8,765 nt of DNA. Origin: Planctomycetaceae bacterium. Lineage in GTDB: Bacteria; Planctomycetota; Planctomycetia; Planctomycetales; Planctomycetaceae. The position numbers and the translations under genes are program-made. The number at the start of each line of letters is the position of its first letter. The stretch's first letter is position 1. Below are positions 1 to 6,510 of the stretch, in pieces. Below the pieces are notes generated by a model. That model searched no databases, had not been told where the DNA came from, and saw nothing but the letters and a program-made list of their open reading frames with translations. The stretch spans positions 1 to 8,765 of the forward strand of contig JALWSL010000072.1 in assembly GCA_027080405.1 (NCBI GenBank), read 5' to 3'.

Positions 1-872
1 GGATTTCGTTTGTAAGCCATTGCAGAAGAGCCGATCTGATTTTTCTCGAACGGTTCTTCCAACTCTTTTCGATGCTGTAAAATCCGGATATCTGTTCCCG
101 CTTTATGAGCCGACTGTCCGACACCACTTAAACAGGCGAGAACCTGAGAATCGATTTTGCGGGAATATGTCTGCCCGCTGACGGCCACGGATTCCTTGAA
201 ACCGACTTTATCGCAGATGAGTCGGTCGAGCGCGGCAACTTTTTCGTGATCCCCATCAAACAGTTGCAGAAATGTCGCCTGCGTGCCGGTTGTCCCTTTG
301 ATCCCCCGAAACTTCAACTCTGCCAGACGATGATTGATCTCTTCTAGATCGAGAACGAGATCGTAGCACCACAAAGTTGCCCGCTTGCCGACTGTTGTCG
401 GTTGGGCTGGCTGTAAATGCGTGAATCCCAAACAGGGAAGATCACGATACTCATACGCGAACCTGGCGAGTTCATCGATAGTGTTCACCAGTCGCTTGCG
501 AACCAGTTGAAGCGACTCCCTGATCTGGATCAGTTCGGAATTATCTGTCACAAAACAGCTGGTTGCGCCCAGATGAATAATCGGCATCGCGTCCGGACAC
601 TGTTCACCAAAGGTGTGAACATGAGCCATGACATCGTGCCGAAGTCTCTTTTCATGCTCGGCGGCTCGTTCAAAATCGATATCATCCAGCTTGCTACGCA
701 TCTGATCCAGTTGAGCGTCGCTGATATCCAGTCCCAATTCTTTTTGTGACTCTGCCAACGCCAACCACAACCGCCGCCAGGTGGCATGTTTTTTTTGGGC
801 AGACCAGAGGGAACTCATCTCTTGCGAGGCATAACGGGTGATTAACGGATTTTCATATTGATCGTGACTCAT
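1..872 (-). CDS. purB: Adenylosuccinate lyase, animal ADSL-like type (5' part, cut by window edge)
   Basis: Adenylosuccinate lyase is a cytosolic fumarase-superfamily enzyme that releases fumarate from SAICAR and from adenylosuccinate in purine synthesis. The first 290 codons are visible; the family is usually about 430-480 residues, so roughly a third is missing beyond the left edge. Visible landmarks are [12 protein letters not shown] (100-111), [16 protein letters not shown] (149-164, H152 being the catalytic-base region), [18 protein letters not shown] (188-205), SGQTYSRK (232-239) and the signature loop [10 protein letters not shown] (281-290), with the serine pair 282-283 that holds the catalytic Ser. 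The window ends inside that loop. From memory, the wording of these blocks is much closer to human ADSL than to E. coli or B. subtilis PurB. The ATG at 872 has AAAGAAGG 10 nt upstream (883-890). It diverges from the secreted-protein gene at 1125. I see no frameshift. Confidence 0.97.
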   Translation of the reverse strand, partial: MSHDQYENPLITRYASQEMSSLWSAQKKHATWRRLWLALAESQKELGLDISDAQLDQMRSKLDDIDFERAAEHEKRLRHDVMAHVHTFGEQCPDAMPIIHLGATSCFVTDNSELIQIRESLQLVRKRLVNTIDELARFAYEYRDLPCLGFTHLQPAQPTTVGKRATLWCYDLVLDLEEINHRLAELKFRGIKGTTGTQATFLQLFDGDHEKVAALDRLICDKVGFKESVAVSGQTYSRKIDSQVLACLSGVGQSAHKAGTDIRILQHRKELEEPFEKNQIGSSAMAYKRN

Positions 873-1124
873 TTTTTATTGACCTTCTTTGCGTTTTCTG
901 TCCGCTAAACCGGCTTTTTCAGGCAGATTCACCCCGCTGAGGGTAATTTTTCAAACATGCATACCGGCGGGTATACCGGAATATTTTGCCTCTCTTTCCC
1001 AATTATAACAAAAAAAGCTTGATAAGCTGTAACGGTTATGCCGATTAACAGAGCAGGTGTGACTTTTTTCGGTCTTTGGGGCCGATTTAACTGAAATTAA
1101 CTGAACAACCTGGGAGTCTCCAAC
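873..1124. other. Divergent intergenic region between purB and the Cys-rich protein gene
   Basis: This 252-bp spacer must carry both promoters, but I could not assign a convincing -35/-10 pair for either gene. It contains ATACCGG twice, 12 bp apart (961-967 and 973-979), the 8-bp palindrome GGTATACC (970-977), an AT-rich TATAAC (1004-1009) that could be a plus-strand -10, and a 10-bp tandem duplication of TTAACTGAA (1087-1095, 1097-1105) just before the ribosome binding site of the 1125 gene. The palindrome and ATACCGG pair could be an operator; that is inference only. Confidence 0.4.
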
Positions 1125-1955
1125 ATGCGTTGGCCTGTAATATTAACCCTGCTGCTTTCCATTACTGCTGTCGGTATCGAGCAAAGCTCTGCTGTGGCAC
1201 AGCTTTTCCCTGCGATTGCCCCCGCATGCGGCGGTTGTGGAGGGTGTTTCGGATGCAGGCAGTATCGTGGGCGACTCCGAAGAATGTGCAGACGTTGTAT
1301 GAGGCGACAGTGCATTTGTGGAATGATCCCGCAAGTTCCTCTTTCCTGCGCCCCAACCTGTATCACTCCACGACCACGCATTCGTCCCCGTCGGGTTGTT
1401 TCCTGGGAAATGGTGCCACGCACGACCTATCACCGCGAAGCATATTGTGAACAGGTCCCTGTCACAACTTACCGCCAGGTTGTTGTCACCGTCCCACAAA
1501 CAGAATACCGCACGGTGATGCGGCACCGTCTGGTTCCGTCCCAGATAATGGTTCCCAGACGCCGTATCAGTACCGTGTGGGAGCAGGGATGTGCACCAGC
1601 TTACGCCCCGCCACTCCCCTCTTACCCAGGTGGTTGCTGCGGAACAACAGTCTATCCATCAGAAACAGTTGCACCGGGACTCAGCGCCCCCCCAGTGTTG
1701 AGCGTTCCAAGTGCTCCAGGTTTGGGAACACCAACAGAGCAACAGCAGAAGGTGCCTGCTCCAGCGGCTGATCCCAACTTCAACAGCAGTCAGTCCTCCT
1801 ACACACCGCTGCAGACCGTTCCGACGCGAGCGACCCCCTATTTCGAACAATCCGTCAGCAGCGACGATGGTTATCGAACAATCCCATCAGTTCCACATAC
1901 GGCAAGTCGTTCCTCGAAGTTTGTTCCAGCTCCTTCAATAACCCGGCTACGATAG
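1125..1955 (+). CDS. Secreted Cys-rich, Pro-rich protein with VPxTxY repeats (planctomycetal cell-wall-protein-like)
   Basis: A 276-residue protein of unproven function. Residues 1-25 form a signal peptide (hydrophobic core VILTLLLSITAVG, predicted cleavage AVA|Q at 25/26), so it is exported. The mature start is Cys-rich, with an evenly spaced CxxCxxCxxC run at 35-44, CRRC at 55-58 and C63/C65, in a strongly basic Arg-rich context. Residues 98-131 carry three degenerate repeats in a 12-13-residue register (VPRTTYHRE at 98, VPVTTYRQV at 111, VPQTEYRTV at 123). Residues 160-276 are low-complexity Pro/Ser/Thr/Ala. There are 14 Cys in total, mostly before residue 80. The repeats resemble the YTV-type Cys-rich wall proteins described in planctomycetes, which suggests a structural envelope role held by disulfides; this rests on resemblance only. 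The ATG at 1125 has GGGAG 8 nt upstream (1112-1116). It is a monocistronic unit with its own terminator. Confidence 0.82.
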   Translation: MRWPVILTLLLSITAVGIEQSSAVAQLFPAIAPACGGCGGCFGCRQYRGRLRRMCRRCMRRQCICGMIPQVPLSCAPTCITPRPRIRPRRVVSWEMVPRTTYHREAYCEQVPVTTYRQVVVTVPQTEYRTVMRHRLVPSQIMVPRRRISTVWEQGCAPAYAPPLPSYPGGCCGTTVYPSETVAPGLSAPPVLSVPSAPGLGTPTEQQQKVPAPAADPNFNSSQSSYTPLQTVPTRATPYFEQSVSSDDGYRTIPSVPHTASRSSKFVPAPSITRLR

Positions 1956-1964
1956 CCCGAATAT

Positions 1965-2001
1965 TCCGGTATCGCCCTGCTCGGTGGCATGGAGCACCGG
2001 A
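1965..2001 (+). repeat. Interrupted stem-loop after the Cys-rich protein gene
   Basis: Starting 9 nt after the stop codon, TCCGG (1965-1969) pairs with CCGGA (1997-2001), and inside it TGCTC (1978-1982) pairs with GAGCA (1992-1996). The two helices are separated by an 8-nt bulge on the left arm and stack directly on the right. No T-run follows, so it is not a terminator by itself. It could be a 3'-end stabilising structure of the messenger upstream of the real terminator, or chance. Confidence 0.3.
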
Positions 2002-2043
2002 TAAAATGCCGGTTTGAACTGGTCTGGATGTTTTCCCAAACGA

Positions 2044-2080
2044 ACCCCCGGCGGTCAATACAGTCGGGGTGTTTTTATTT
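2044..2080 (+). terminator. Intrinsic terminator of the Cys-rich protein gene, overlapping the convergent rhodanese stop
   Basis: ACCCC and a following CG pair with CGGGGT (right arm 2065-2070) around a loop of about 14 nt, and GTTTTTATTT follows at 2071-2080. The T-tract lies on the plus strand, so it ends the 1125-1955 transcript. The stop codon of the convergent rhodanese gene (2075-2077) lies within the tract. On the minus strand the hairpin is followed only by TTCGTTT, so termination in that direction would be weaker. Confidence 0.65.
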
Positions 2081-2485
2081 ATCTGCTTTATCTGCCCGTT
2101 CAAACGGGCCTTCCAGCAGTTCCTGGTATCCCTGCTTGAGACAACGGACATGGTATCCCTGCTTTTTCAGGAGGTCTCCCGCCAATAGCGCGCGAAAGCC
2201 GCGGGCACAATGGGTGTAGACAATCTTTCCCTGCGGAATTTTCTTTTCCAGCCACTTTTTGTCTACTCCCTGTCTCAACTTGCTTAAAGGCAGGAGTATC
2301 GCTCCCTTGAGGTGCCCCTTGTTCCACTCGGAGAGTTCGCGCACATCAACCAGGACTGCCTTGTTCTGCTCCAGATTTTTTTTCACTGTATCGAGTGAAT
2401 CTTTCGTATGTTCGGCAGCCTGCAGTGGCAGGGTAACCAGAACGAGCAGCAAACCAGACAATACAGTTCTCCCTGAATACCGCAT
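2075..2485 (-). CDS. Exported single-domain rhodanese
   Basis: A 136-residue single-domain rhodanese (sulfurtransferase fold) exported to the periplasm. Residues 1-24 are a signal peptide (hydrophobic VLSGLLLVLVTLPLQAA, likely cut before E25). The domain follows: VLVDVRE (44-50), EWNKGHLKGAILLPL (53-67), and the active-site loop CARGFR (93-98) with persulfide-forming Cys93. The six-residue loop length fits a sulfurtransferase rather than a Cdc25-like phosphatase. The C-terminus is the conserved GYQELLEG block plus a short charged tail. It would carry sulfane sulfur or act in redox handling; the substrate cannot be read from sequence. The ATG at 2485 has AAAGAAGG (2490-2497) only 4 nt upstream. 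It lies 26 bp downstream of the FmdB-like gene and is very likely co-transcribed with it. Confidence 0.92.
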   Translation of the reverse strand: MRYSGRTVLSGLLLVLVTLPLQAAEHTKDSLDTVKKNLEQNKAVLVDVRELSEWNKGHLKGAILLPLSKLRQGVDKKWLEKKIPQGKIVYTHCARGFRALLAGDLLKKQGYHVRCLKQGYQELLEGPFERADKADK

Positions 2486-2511
2486 GGAACCTTCTTTCTG
2501 TTCGTAAGAGA

Positions 2512-2811
2512 TTATTCATCTTTGGAAATGATACTGGGGCCTTTGCCGAACTTCTTTGCGTATTTGCCGTTCCCCATTTTTTCGTACTTGGTGAAGCCGA
2601 GCTTGTCGAGTTTTTTATCATCTTTCATGCTCCGCTCCATGTTCATGTCCATCCAACGGGTACCGATTGCCGGTGCGGTGATAACACGTCGTACCGGTTC
2701 GCCCGTCTCCGGGTGAGTGGTCAACGGATCCTCTGACATCCGCTGGGTTACCTCAAAGCGTTCCCCCGGTTGACCATCTTCCCGAATGACTTCATAAACA
2801 TAAACAGGCAT
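2512..2811 (-). CDS. FmdB-like small protein lacking the zinc-ribbon cysteines
   Basis: A 99-residue protein whose N-terminal 45 residues follow the FmdB / CxxC_CxxC family layout: MPVYVYEV at the start, RFEVTQRMSEDPLT (18-31), and GEPVRRVI (37-44). In ordinary family members two CxxC pairs bind zinc. Here the first pair position reads IREDGQ and the second HPETGE, and the whole protein contains no Cys, so it cannot form the usual zinc ribbon. Residues 50-99 are a basic extension (RWMDMNMERSMKDDKKLDK, then KMGNGKYAKKFGKGP). The true function of the family is unknown; the 'regulator' label is historical. I chose the ATG at 2811 because it gives the family's MPxYxY start and has AGAGAGG (2818-2824) 6 nt upstream. 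A GTG at 2844 would add 11 atypical residues and has no good site. It is the first gene of a two-gene unit with the rhodanese. Confidence 0.85.
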   Translation of the reverse strand: MPVYVYEVIREDGQPGERFEVTQRMSEDPLTTHPETGEPVRRVITAPAIGTRWMDMNMERSMKDDKKLDKLGFTKYEKMGNGKYAKKFGKGPSIISKDE

Positions 2812-2843
2812 CTCAATCCTCTCTCTGTTCTCTTTCTGTCCCA

Positions 2844-2870
2844 CTGCATCAATTCCGCATGATGATGCAG
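2844..2870. repeat. 8-bp perfect inverted repeat upstream of the FmdB-like gene
   Basis: CTGCATCA (2844-2851) and TGATGCAG (2863-2870) are exact reverse complements with an 11-bp spacer. The repeat lies 32-59 bp upstream of the FmdB-like start codon, where an operator or a 5'-leader hairpin would be expected. In the direction of transcription no U-tract follows, so it is not a terminator. A smaller overlapping pair, GCAT/ATGC (2857-2868), is also present. Confidence 0.4.
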
Positions 2871-2929
2871 GTGCTAAATGTTTGATGATATTGCGAACAC
2901 TTCAAAACCAGAGTGGCATCCGCCCGTTG

Positions 2930-2987
2930 CGACAACCGCAGGCACGAAAACAGAGCGCACGAACAGGAAAGCAAACCTGTGTTGTCG
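2930..2987 (-). repeat. Long imperfect inverted repeat just after the NfeD-like gene
   Basis: CGACAACCGCAGG (2930-2942) pairs with CCTGTGTTGTCG (2976-2987): 7 bp, a small 2x1 internal loop, then 4 bp, closing a 33-nt loop. It begins about 10 nt past the NfeD-like stop codon in the transcribed direction. There is no U-tract, so it is not a classical intrinsic terminator. It could protect or define the 3' end of the nfeD message, or separate it from the FmdB-rhodanese unit. An internal 5-bp hairpin (ACAGG/CCTGT) competes with the long pairing. Confidence 0.35.
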
Positions 2988-2997
2988 TCTGTTTTAA

Positions 2998-3621
2998 TCA
3001 ACCTGCCCCACTGGATTGTTCGGAGTCCGACAGGTCAAAATCAAGGGGGGACTCAGGAATTGTGCGTGATTCGTCCTGTTTTGATGAATCGCTCCCGGCA
3101 ACTTCCGTCGCTTCCGTTTGCGGGGGAACTTCGCGAACGAGCACCCGTGTACCATTCACCTTGATGATTTTGACAGCGGCCCCCGATTCGATAATGACTC
3201 CCTCGCTGTAGGCGTGTATTCGCTCACGATCGATCGAAATCATCCCTCCCGGATTGAGTGGAGTGATCGCTTTGGCAATCCGTCCGACGTAGCTGTTGAG
3301 TCTCTCCTCCTCTTTGGTGAACGGAACAACCTCTTCTTCGCTGGGGCCGGCCAAAAGAAGGCGTTTCCCGAATCTTGTTTTCGGGAGGATGGATAATGCC
3401 GTAATCGCTACACCGGGAATCCCGATTATCGCAAAAGCGCTGAAACCGAAAAAATAATTCGGATTGGTTTCCCACCACGCCAACCAGGCAAAGTAGAAAG
3501 CGGCGAACAGGCTGACAACCATGCTCAACGCCAATATCCCCCCCGAGGGAATAAATATTTCAGCAACGATCAGAACAGAGGCCAATGCCAACAAGGCAAT
3601 CGCCATAAAAGAGTGATCCAT
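2998..3621 (-). CDS. Short NfeD-like membrane protein with C-terminal OB-fold domain
   Basis: A 207-residue NfeD-like protein of the short class, without the ClpP-like serine protease domain of long NfeDs. Three membrane segments lie at about 4-24, 29-50 and 58-80, including the family-typical EIFIPSGGILAL (21-32). A soluble OB-fold NfeD domain follows at about 110-166 (VGRIAKAITPLNPGGMI at 112-128, then EGVIIESGAAVKIIKVNGTRVLV). The tail from about 168 is acidic, Ser-rich and probably disordered. Family members usually work with flotillin/FloA-type proteins in membrane microdomains, but no flotillin gene is adjacent here, so the partner is unknown. I chose the ATG at 3621 because GGGAG (3628-3632) lies 6 nt upstream and the first membrane helix then begins almost at once. 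An upstream ATG at 3723 would add 34 non-hydrophobic residues with no binding site. Confidence 0.9.
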   Translation of the reverse strand: MDHSFMAIALLALASVLIVAEIFIPSGGILALSMVVSLFAAFYFAWLAWWETNPNYFFGFSAFAIIGIPGVAITALSILPKTRFGKRLLLAGPSEEEVVPFTKEEERLNSYVGRIAKAITPLNPGGMISIDRERIHAYSEGVIIESGAAVKIIKVNGTRVLVREVPPQTEATEVAGSDSSKQDESRTIPESPLDFDLSDSEQSSGAG

Positions 3622-3713
3622 TTTTTGCTCCCGGTTGCCTATCTGATAAAACGCACTGAAGGTTGATTCGAAGGTTGACCAGTCGCCCCGCTCCAAATGG
3701 CCTGTTGTCCAAA

Positions 3714-3742
3714 ATTCAAACATGAAACAATGTTGATGTCAA
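3714..3742 (-). promoter_or_regulatory. Candidate sigma70-type promoter for the NfeD-like gene
   Basis: On the minus strand a perfect TTGACA (3742-3737) is followed after 17 bp by TTGAAT (3719-3714), which matches 4 of 6 of the TATAAT consensus. The -35 overlaps the stop codon of the hydrolase gene. The expected start point near 3707 would give a leader of about 86 nt before the NfeD-like ATG at 3621. This suggests the gene is not only read through from upstream. Confidence 0.45.
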
Positions 3743-4530
3743 GTTTTTGTGGGGTCGATCCCATCAACCAGTTCCTGTTCCCATTGATCAAGCAGTGGCC
3801 AATCGACAGCGCAGGTTCCAAAGTCGGCCATGTGCTGATAACCTTCAAGCCGGTCGATTGTTTTCTGGATCATCCTGGAATCCTTGCGAAAAACCGGGCC
3901 GTGCGAAGGGAGCAACCACTCGACATCGCTGTCCCGGATACGCGTCAGAGATTGGATAAATTTCTGAATATCCGAACCGTGATGGGCATCGATATTTCCC
4001 ACGCAACCATCGCGGAAAAGATTATCACCGGAAAAAAGCAGATTGCCCAGACGGAACGCCAGTTGACCGATCGTATGTCCCGGCGTGTGCCAAACCTCCA
4101 GTTCCAGCTCTCCAATTTTCAAACGGTCCCCTTCGGAAACAGTCTGATCGATTGTGATTTCCGGCAAGTGGATCGATATATTCTGGGCAGGAATTTCTGC
4201 ATAAGTCATCAGGCGATCCCGACTTTTCAACAACCGGGCAGCATCCGGATGCCCGCAGATTGAGGATTCGGACAACAGGCGATGCGCTTTCTCGAATCCC
4301 TGAATATGATCAACGTCGGCATGGGAAGCGATGAGATATCTGCAGCCCGCCAGCGGGAAATCCATTTGACGAATCATCTCGACAATTTCTTCCGCCGTAT
4401 CTTCGTATCCGATATCAATTAACGCCCACTCGGAGCCGCTGTGTATCAAATAGACAGAACAGCCAAAACGCCTGCGCGCCTGATGATTCATTTCGATTAC
4501 ATGGGGAAACAGTTCCCGCCTCTCCAGCAT
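3739..4530 (-). CDS. Metallo-beta-lactamase-fold hydrolase with an HxDxDH metal motif
   Basis: A 263-residue cytosolic metallo-hydrolase. With the ATG at 4530 as residue 1, the metal motif is SHADVDH (69-75): H70, D72, D74, H75. The other expected ligands follow: HTPGH (148-152, with H152), SGDNLF (D169, bridging) and PSHGP (H210). The usual motif is HxHxDH, so the second His is replaced by Asp here. The remaining ligands are intact, so it is probably active with altered metal binding. The substrate is unknown; the glyoxalase-II-like layout fits thioester, sulfur or lactone hydrolysis but does not prove it. I chose the ATG at 4530 because AAGGA (4540-4544) lies 9 nt upstream, the -10-like TATACT lies further upstream, and the fold begins soon after. 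The open frame continues to a TTG at 4689 (316 residues), but that extension does not look like part of the fold. It is the first gene of the minus-strand cluster. Confidence 0.9.
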   Translation of the reverse strand: MLERRELFPHVIEMNHQARRRFGCSVYLIHSGSEWALIDIGYEDTAEEIVEMIRQMDFPLAGCRYLIASHADVDHIQGFEKAHRLLSESSICGHPDAARLLKSRDRLMTYAEIPAQNISIHLPEITIDQTVSEGDRLKIGELELEVWHTPGHTIGQLAFRLGNLLFSGDNLFRDGCVGNIDAHHGSDIQKFIQSLTRIRDSDVEWLLPSHGPVFRKDSRMIQKTIDRLEGYQHMADFGTCAVDWPLLDQWEQELVDGIDPTKT

Positions 4531-4935
4531 TCGGTGTATTCCTTGAGTATGGATTGAGAATGGATTGACAGTAGCCACCGTAATAGTATAAGCCTCGCCG
4601 CCTTTCTGAACAGTCTTGAACGAGTTCAAATGGGGCAATCGTGACGATTCCGGGCCGATGAGATTGCAACTCGAAGTAATTGCTGTCAAACTGCCTCACA
4701 TGATGATTGGCTTTAATCCCTGGTATGATGCACTGAACTATAAGCACCGAACTGTTTGCGAAAAGAGCGTATGATCGCCCTGCGAAACCGTTGACTTGTG
4801 AAACGCGAATAATCATGAATCTCCTGTTTGCATCGGTAGATCTTGATCTGCCCCGTCAATCCCTTTTATTTCGTGATTTATTTCAGATTGACAGGTGTGG
4901 CCGTTTCTTTCTCTGAATTTCACTGAAAAACAACG
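4531..4935. other. Divergent 405-bp region between the hydrolase and trkH genes
   Basis: I find no convincing gene here. The hydrolase frame stays open to 4689 without a good start. On the minus strand a second frame opens with an ATG at 4816 preceded by AGGAG, and encodes 133 residues ending at 4415 inside the hydrolase gene; it resembles nothing I know. The region should hold both divergent promoters: a minus-strand TATACT at 4590-4585, and for trkH a plus-strand TTGACA (4888-4893) with no clear -10. AGATC/GATCT (4838-4842, 4845-4849) is a small palindrome with a 2-bp centre. Confidence 0.4.
4585..4590 (-). promoter_or_regulatory. Candidate -10 element for the hydrolase gene
   Basis: TATACT on the minus strand matches TATAAT at 5 of 6 positions. 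It lies 54 bp before the ATG at 4530, which predicts a leader of roughly 45-50 nt. The -35 region is poor (TGTTCA at 16 bp spacing matches 3 of 6). If real, it excludes the 4689 TTG start. Confidence 0.28.
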
Positions 4936-6510
4936 ATGAACTGGTCCTTGTTATCCAAATTGCTGGGGATGCTTTCGCTGCTTGTCGGTGGCACGATGGC
5001 GTTATCACTCCCCTGGGCATTTCCGCAATTGGGAGTCGCGACAGAGTTTGAGACCAAAGGGTTCCTGGGCATCCTCGCGGCAATGGTCATCAGCCTTGCT
5101 GTGGGAGGTCTCTTTTCCTGGCTCGGAAAGAACTCGCAAGGAACGGTTTTGCACAAGGAGGCCCTGGCTATTGTCGGCCTGGGCTGGCTGTTGGCTGGAC
5201 TCCTGGGGGCACTTCCTTTCCTGTTTTCGGGAACGATGCGCACACACGAGACCCCCATGACACTCATCGATGCGTTTTTCGAATCGGTTTCCGGTTTTAC
5301 GACAACAGGGGCCTCGGTGCTGACTGAACTCGAAGACCCCCAAATGATACCGAAGTGTGTCCTGTTCTGGCGATGTTTCACCCATTGGCTAGGTGGAATG
5401 GGGATCATTGTCCTGTTTGTCGCTCTGTTGGGACATCTGGGGGGCGGGGGAAAAGCGCTGATGCAAAGGGAAGTTCCCGGCCCGCTGAATGATACGGTCA
5501 AACCACGGGTTCGGGAAGCGGCCACGGTCATGTGGGAAATATATGTGGGCCTCAGCCTGCTGTTGACGACTCTGTTTCTGTTGTGCGGGATGTCGATTTT
5601 CGATGCTCTTTGTCACACATTCGGCACAATGGCAACTGGCGGTTTCAGCACGTACAACAAAAGCATTGGACATTTCGATTCTGTTCCCATCGAGCTGACC
5701 ACAACATTGTTTATGGTAATTGCGGGGACAAACTTTTCCCTCTTTTATCTGATGATCGGGGGACAGCCTTCGTCACGAAAAAGTCACTGGTTCTCGCGTC
5801 TGGCCAGTTTGCCCAAAGATCCCGAATGGCGGGTCTACATATCAATCCTGCTGTTGGCGACTCTCGTCCTGGCAGGAAATCTGCTGGCAAGAGGTGTTTA
5901 CGATTCCGTCGCCACTGCATTTCGTCATGCCAGTTTCATCACGGTTTCGATCATGACAACGACCGGATTCGGCAGTGAAGATTTCAGCCAATGGGGAGAA
6001 TTGGCGAAAGGGCTGTTGCTGCTGCTGATGTTTGTCGGGGGCTGTGCAGGATCGACCGGGGGCGGCTTGAAAGTCGTCCGCTTCATTCTTTTTTTCAAAG
6101 TGATGTTCATGGAGATTGAACAGTCTTTTCGCCCCAAAGTTGTTCGCTCATTACGGCTCGGCGGCGAAAACCTCCCCGCTTCATTGCGTCACGACGTTGT
6201 CGTCTATTTCAGCCTCGTGCTGTTTATCTTCATCTCCAGCTGGATGACATTGAATGTGATCGAACCGGATACCCAGTGGGCAGTCAGTCAAACACATACC
6301 GAGGCGGAAAAGCTGATCGATTGTGCCTCCGCCGTCGCGGCAACGCTCAACAACATCGGCCCCGGACTTGGTGTGCTCGGCCCGGCTTCCAACTTTTCCG
6401 GTTTCTCCCAGCAGGGGAAATTGCTCCTCACCTTGCTGATGCTACTTGGCAGACTTGAACTGTTCGCCGTCCTGGTTCTGTTCTTCCCCTCTTTTTGGAG
6501 ATACCAGTAA
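4936..6510 (+). CDS. trkH: TrkH-family potassium uptake channel subunit
   Basis: A 524-residue integral membrane protein of the TrkH/KtrB superfamily, the pore subunit for K+ uptake. All four M1-P-M2 repeats are present. Their filter loops are TTTGAS (122-127), ATGGFS (233-238), TTTGFG (341-346) and NIGPGLG (473-479), with the conserved Gly at the centre of each. Other family blocks are [11 protein letters not shown] (150-160), [11 protein letters not shown] (370-380, the intramembrane gating-loop region) and LGRLELF (504-510). The length agrees with TrkH (about 480-550). Activity normally needs a cytosolic TrkA/KtrA RCK-domain partner, which is not encoded in the window. The ATG at 4936 gives the expected first helix ([15 protein letters not shown]), but no Shine-Dalgarno sequence is visible upstream (CTGAAAAACAACG), so initiation may be weak or SD-independent. 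A plus-strand TTGACA at 4888 could be its -35. Confidence 0.97.
   Translation: MNWSLLSKLLGMLSLLVGGTMALSLPWAFPQLGVATEFETKGFLGILAAMVISLAVGGLFSWLGKNSQGTVLHKEALAIVGLGWLLAGLLGALPFLFSGTMRTHETPMTLIDAFFESVSGFTTTGASVLTELEDPQMIPKCVLFWRCFTHWLGGMGIIVLFVALLGHLGGGGKALMQREVPGPLNDTVKPRVREAATVMWEIYVGLSLLLTTLFLLCGMSIFDALCHTFGTMATGGFSTYNKSIGHFDSVPIELTTTLFMVIAGTNFSLFYLMIGGQPSSRKSHWFSRLASLPKDPEWRVYISILLLATLVLAGNLLARGVYDSVATAFRHASFITVSIMTTTGFGSEDFSQWGELAKGLLLLLMFVGGCAGSTGGGLKVVRFILFFKVMFMEIEQSFRPKVVRSLRLGGENLPASLRHDVVVYFSLVLFIFISSWMTLNVIEPDTQWAVSQTHTEAEKLIDCASAVAATLNNIGPGLGVLGPASNFSGFSQQGKLLLTLLMLLGRLELFAVLVLFFPSFWRYQ

Noticed and set aside
417..749. 110-codon plus-strand frame.
   Set aside because: Antisense to purB, whose conserved motifs run unbroken through this stretch.
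1016..1028. AGCTT-GAT-AAGCT hairpin beside an A-run, which reads as a terminator on the minus strand.
   Set aside because: No minus-strand gene ends here; purB begins downstream and the gene between is on the plus strand. The stem is only 5 bp.
973..1972. A 13-bp inverted repeat (ATACCGGAATATT at 973-985 and its reverse complement at 1960-1972) flanking the Cys-rich protein gene, resembling mobile-element ends.
   Set aside because: About half a 13-bp match is expected by chance in a window of this size, there is no transposase, and no target duplication is visible.
4531..4689. N-terminal extension of the hydrolase to a TTG start at 4689.
   Set aside because: Not part of the fold, has no ribosome site, and the ATG at 4530 has AAGGA at good spacing.
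4920..5531. 203-codon minus-strand open frame.
   Set aside because: It lies wholly antisense to the certain trkH gene and is Pro/Ser-rich as expected of a complementary-strand frame.
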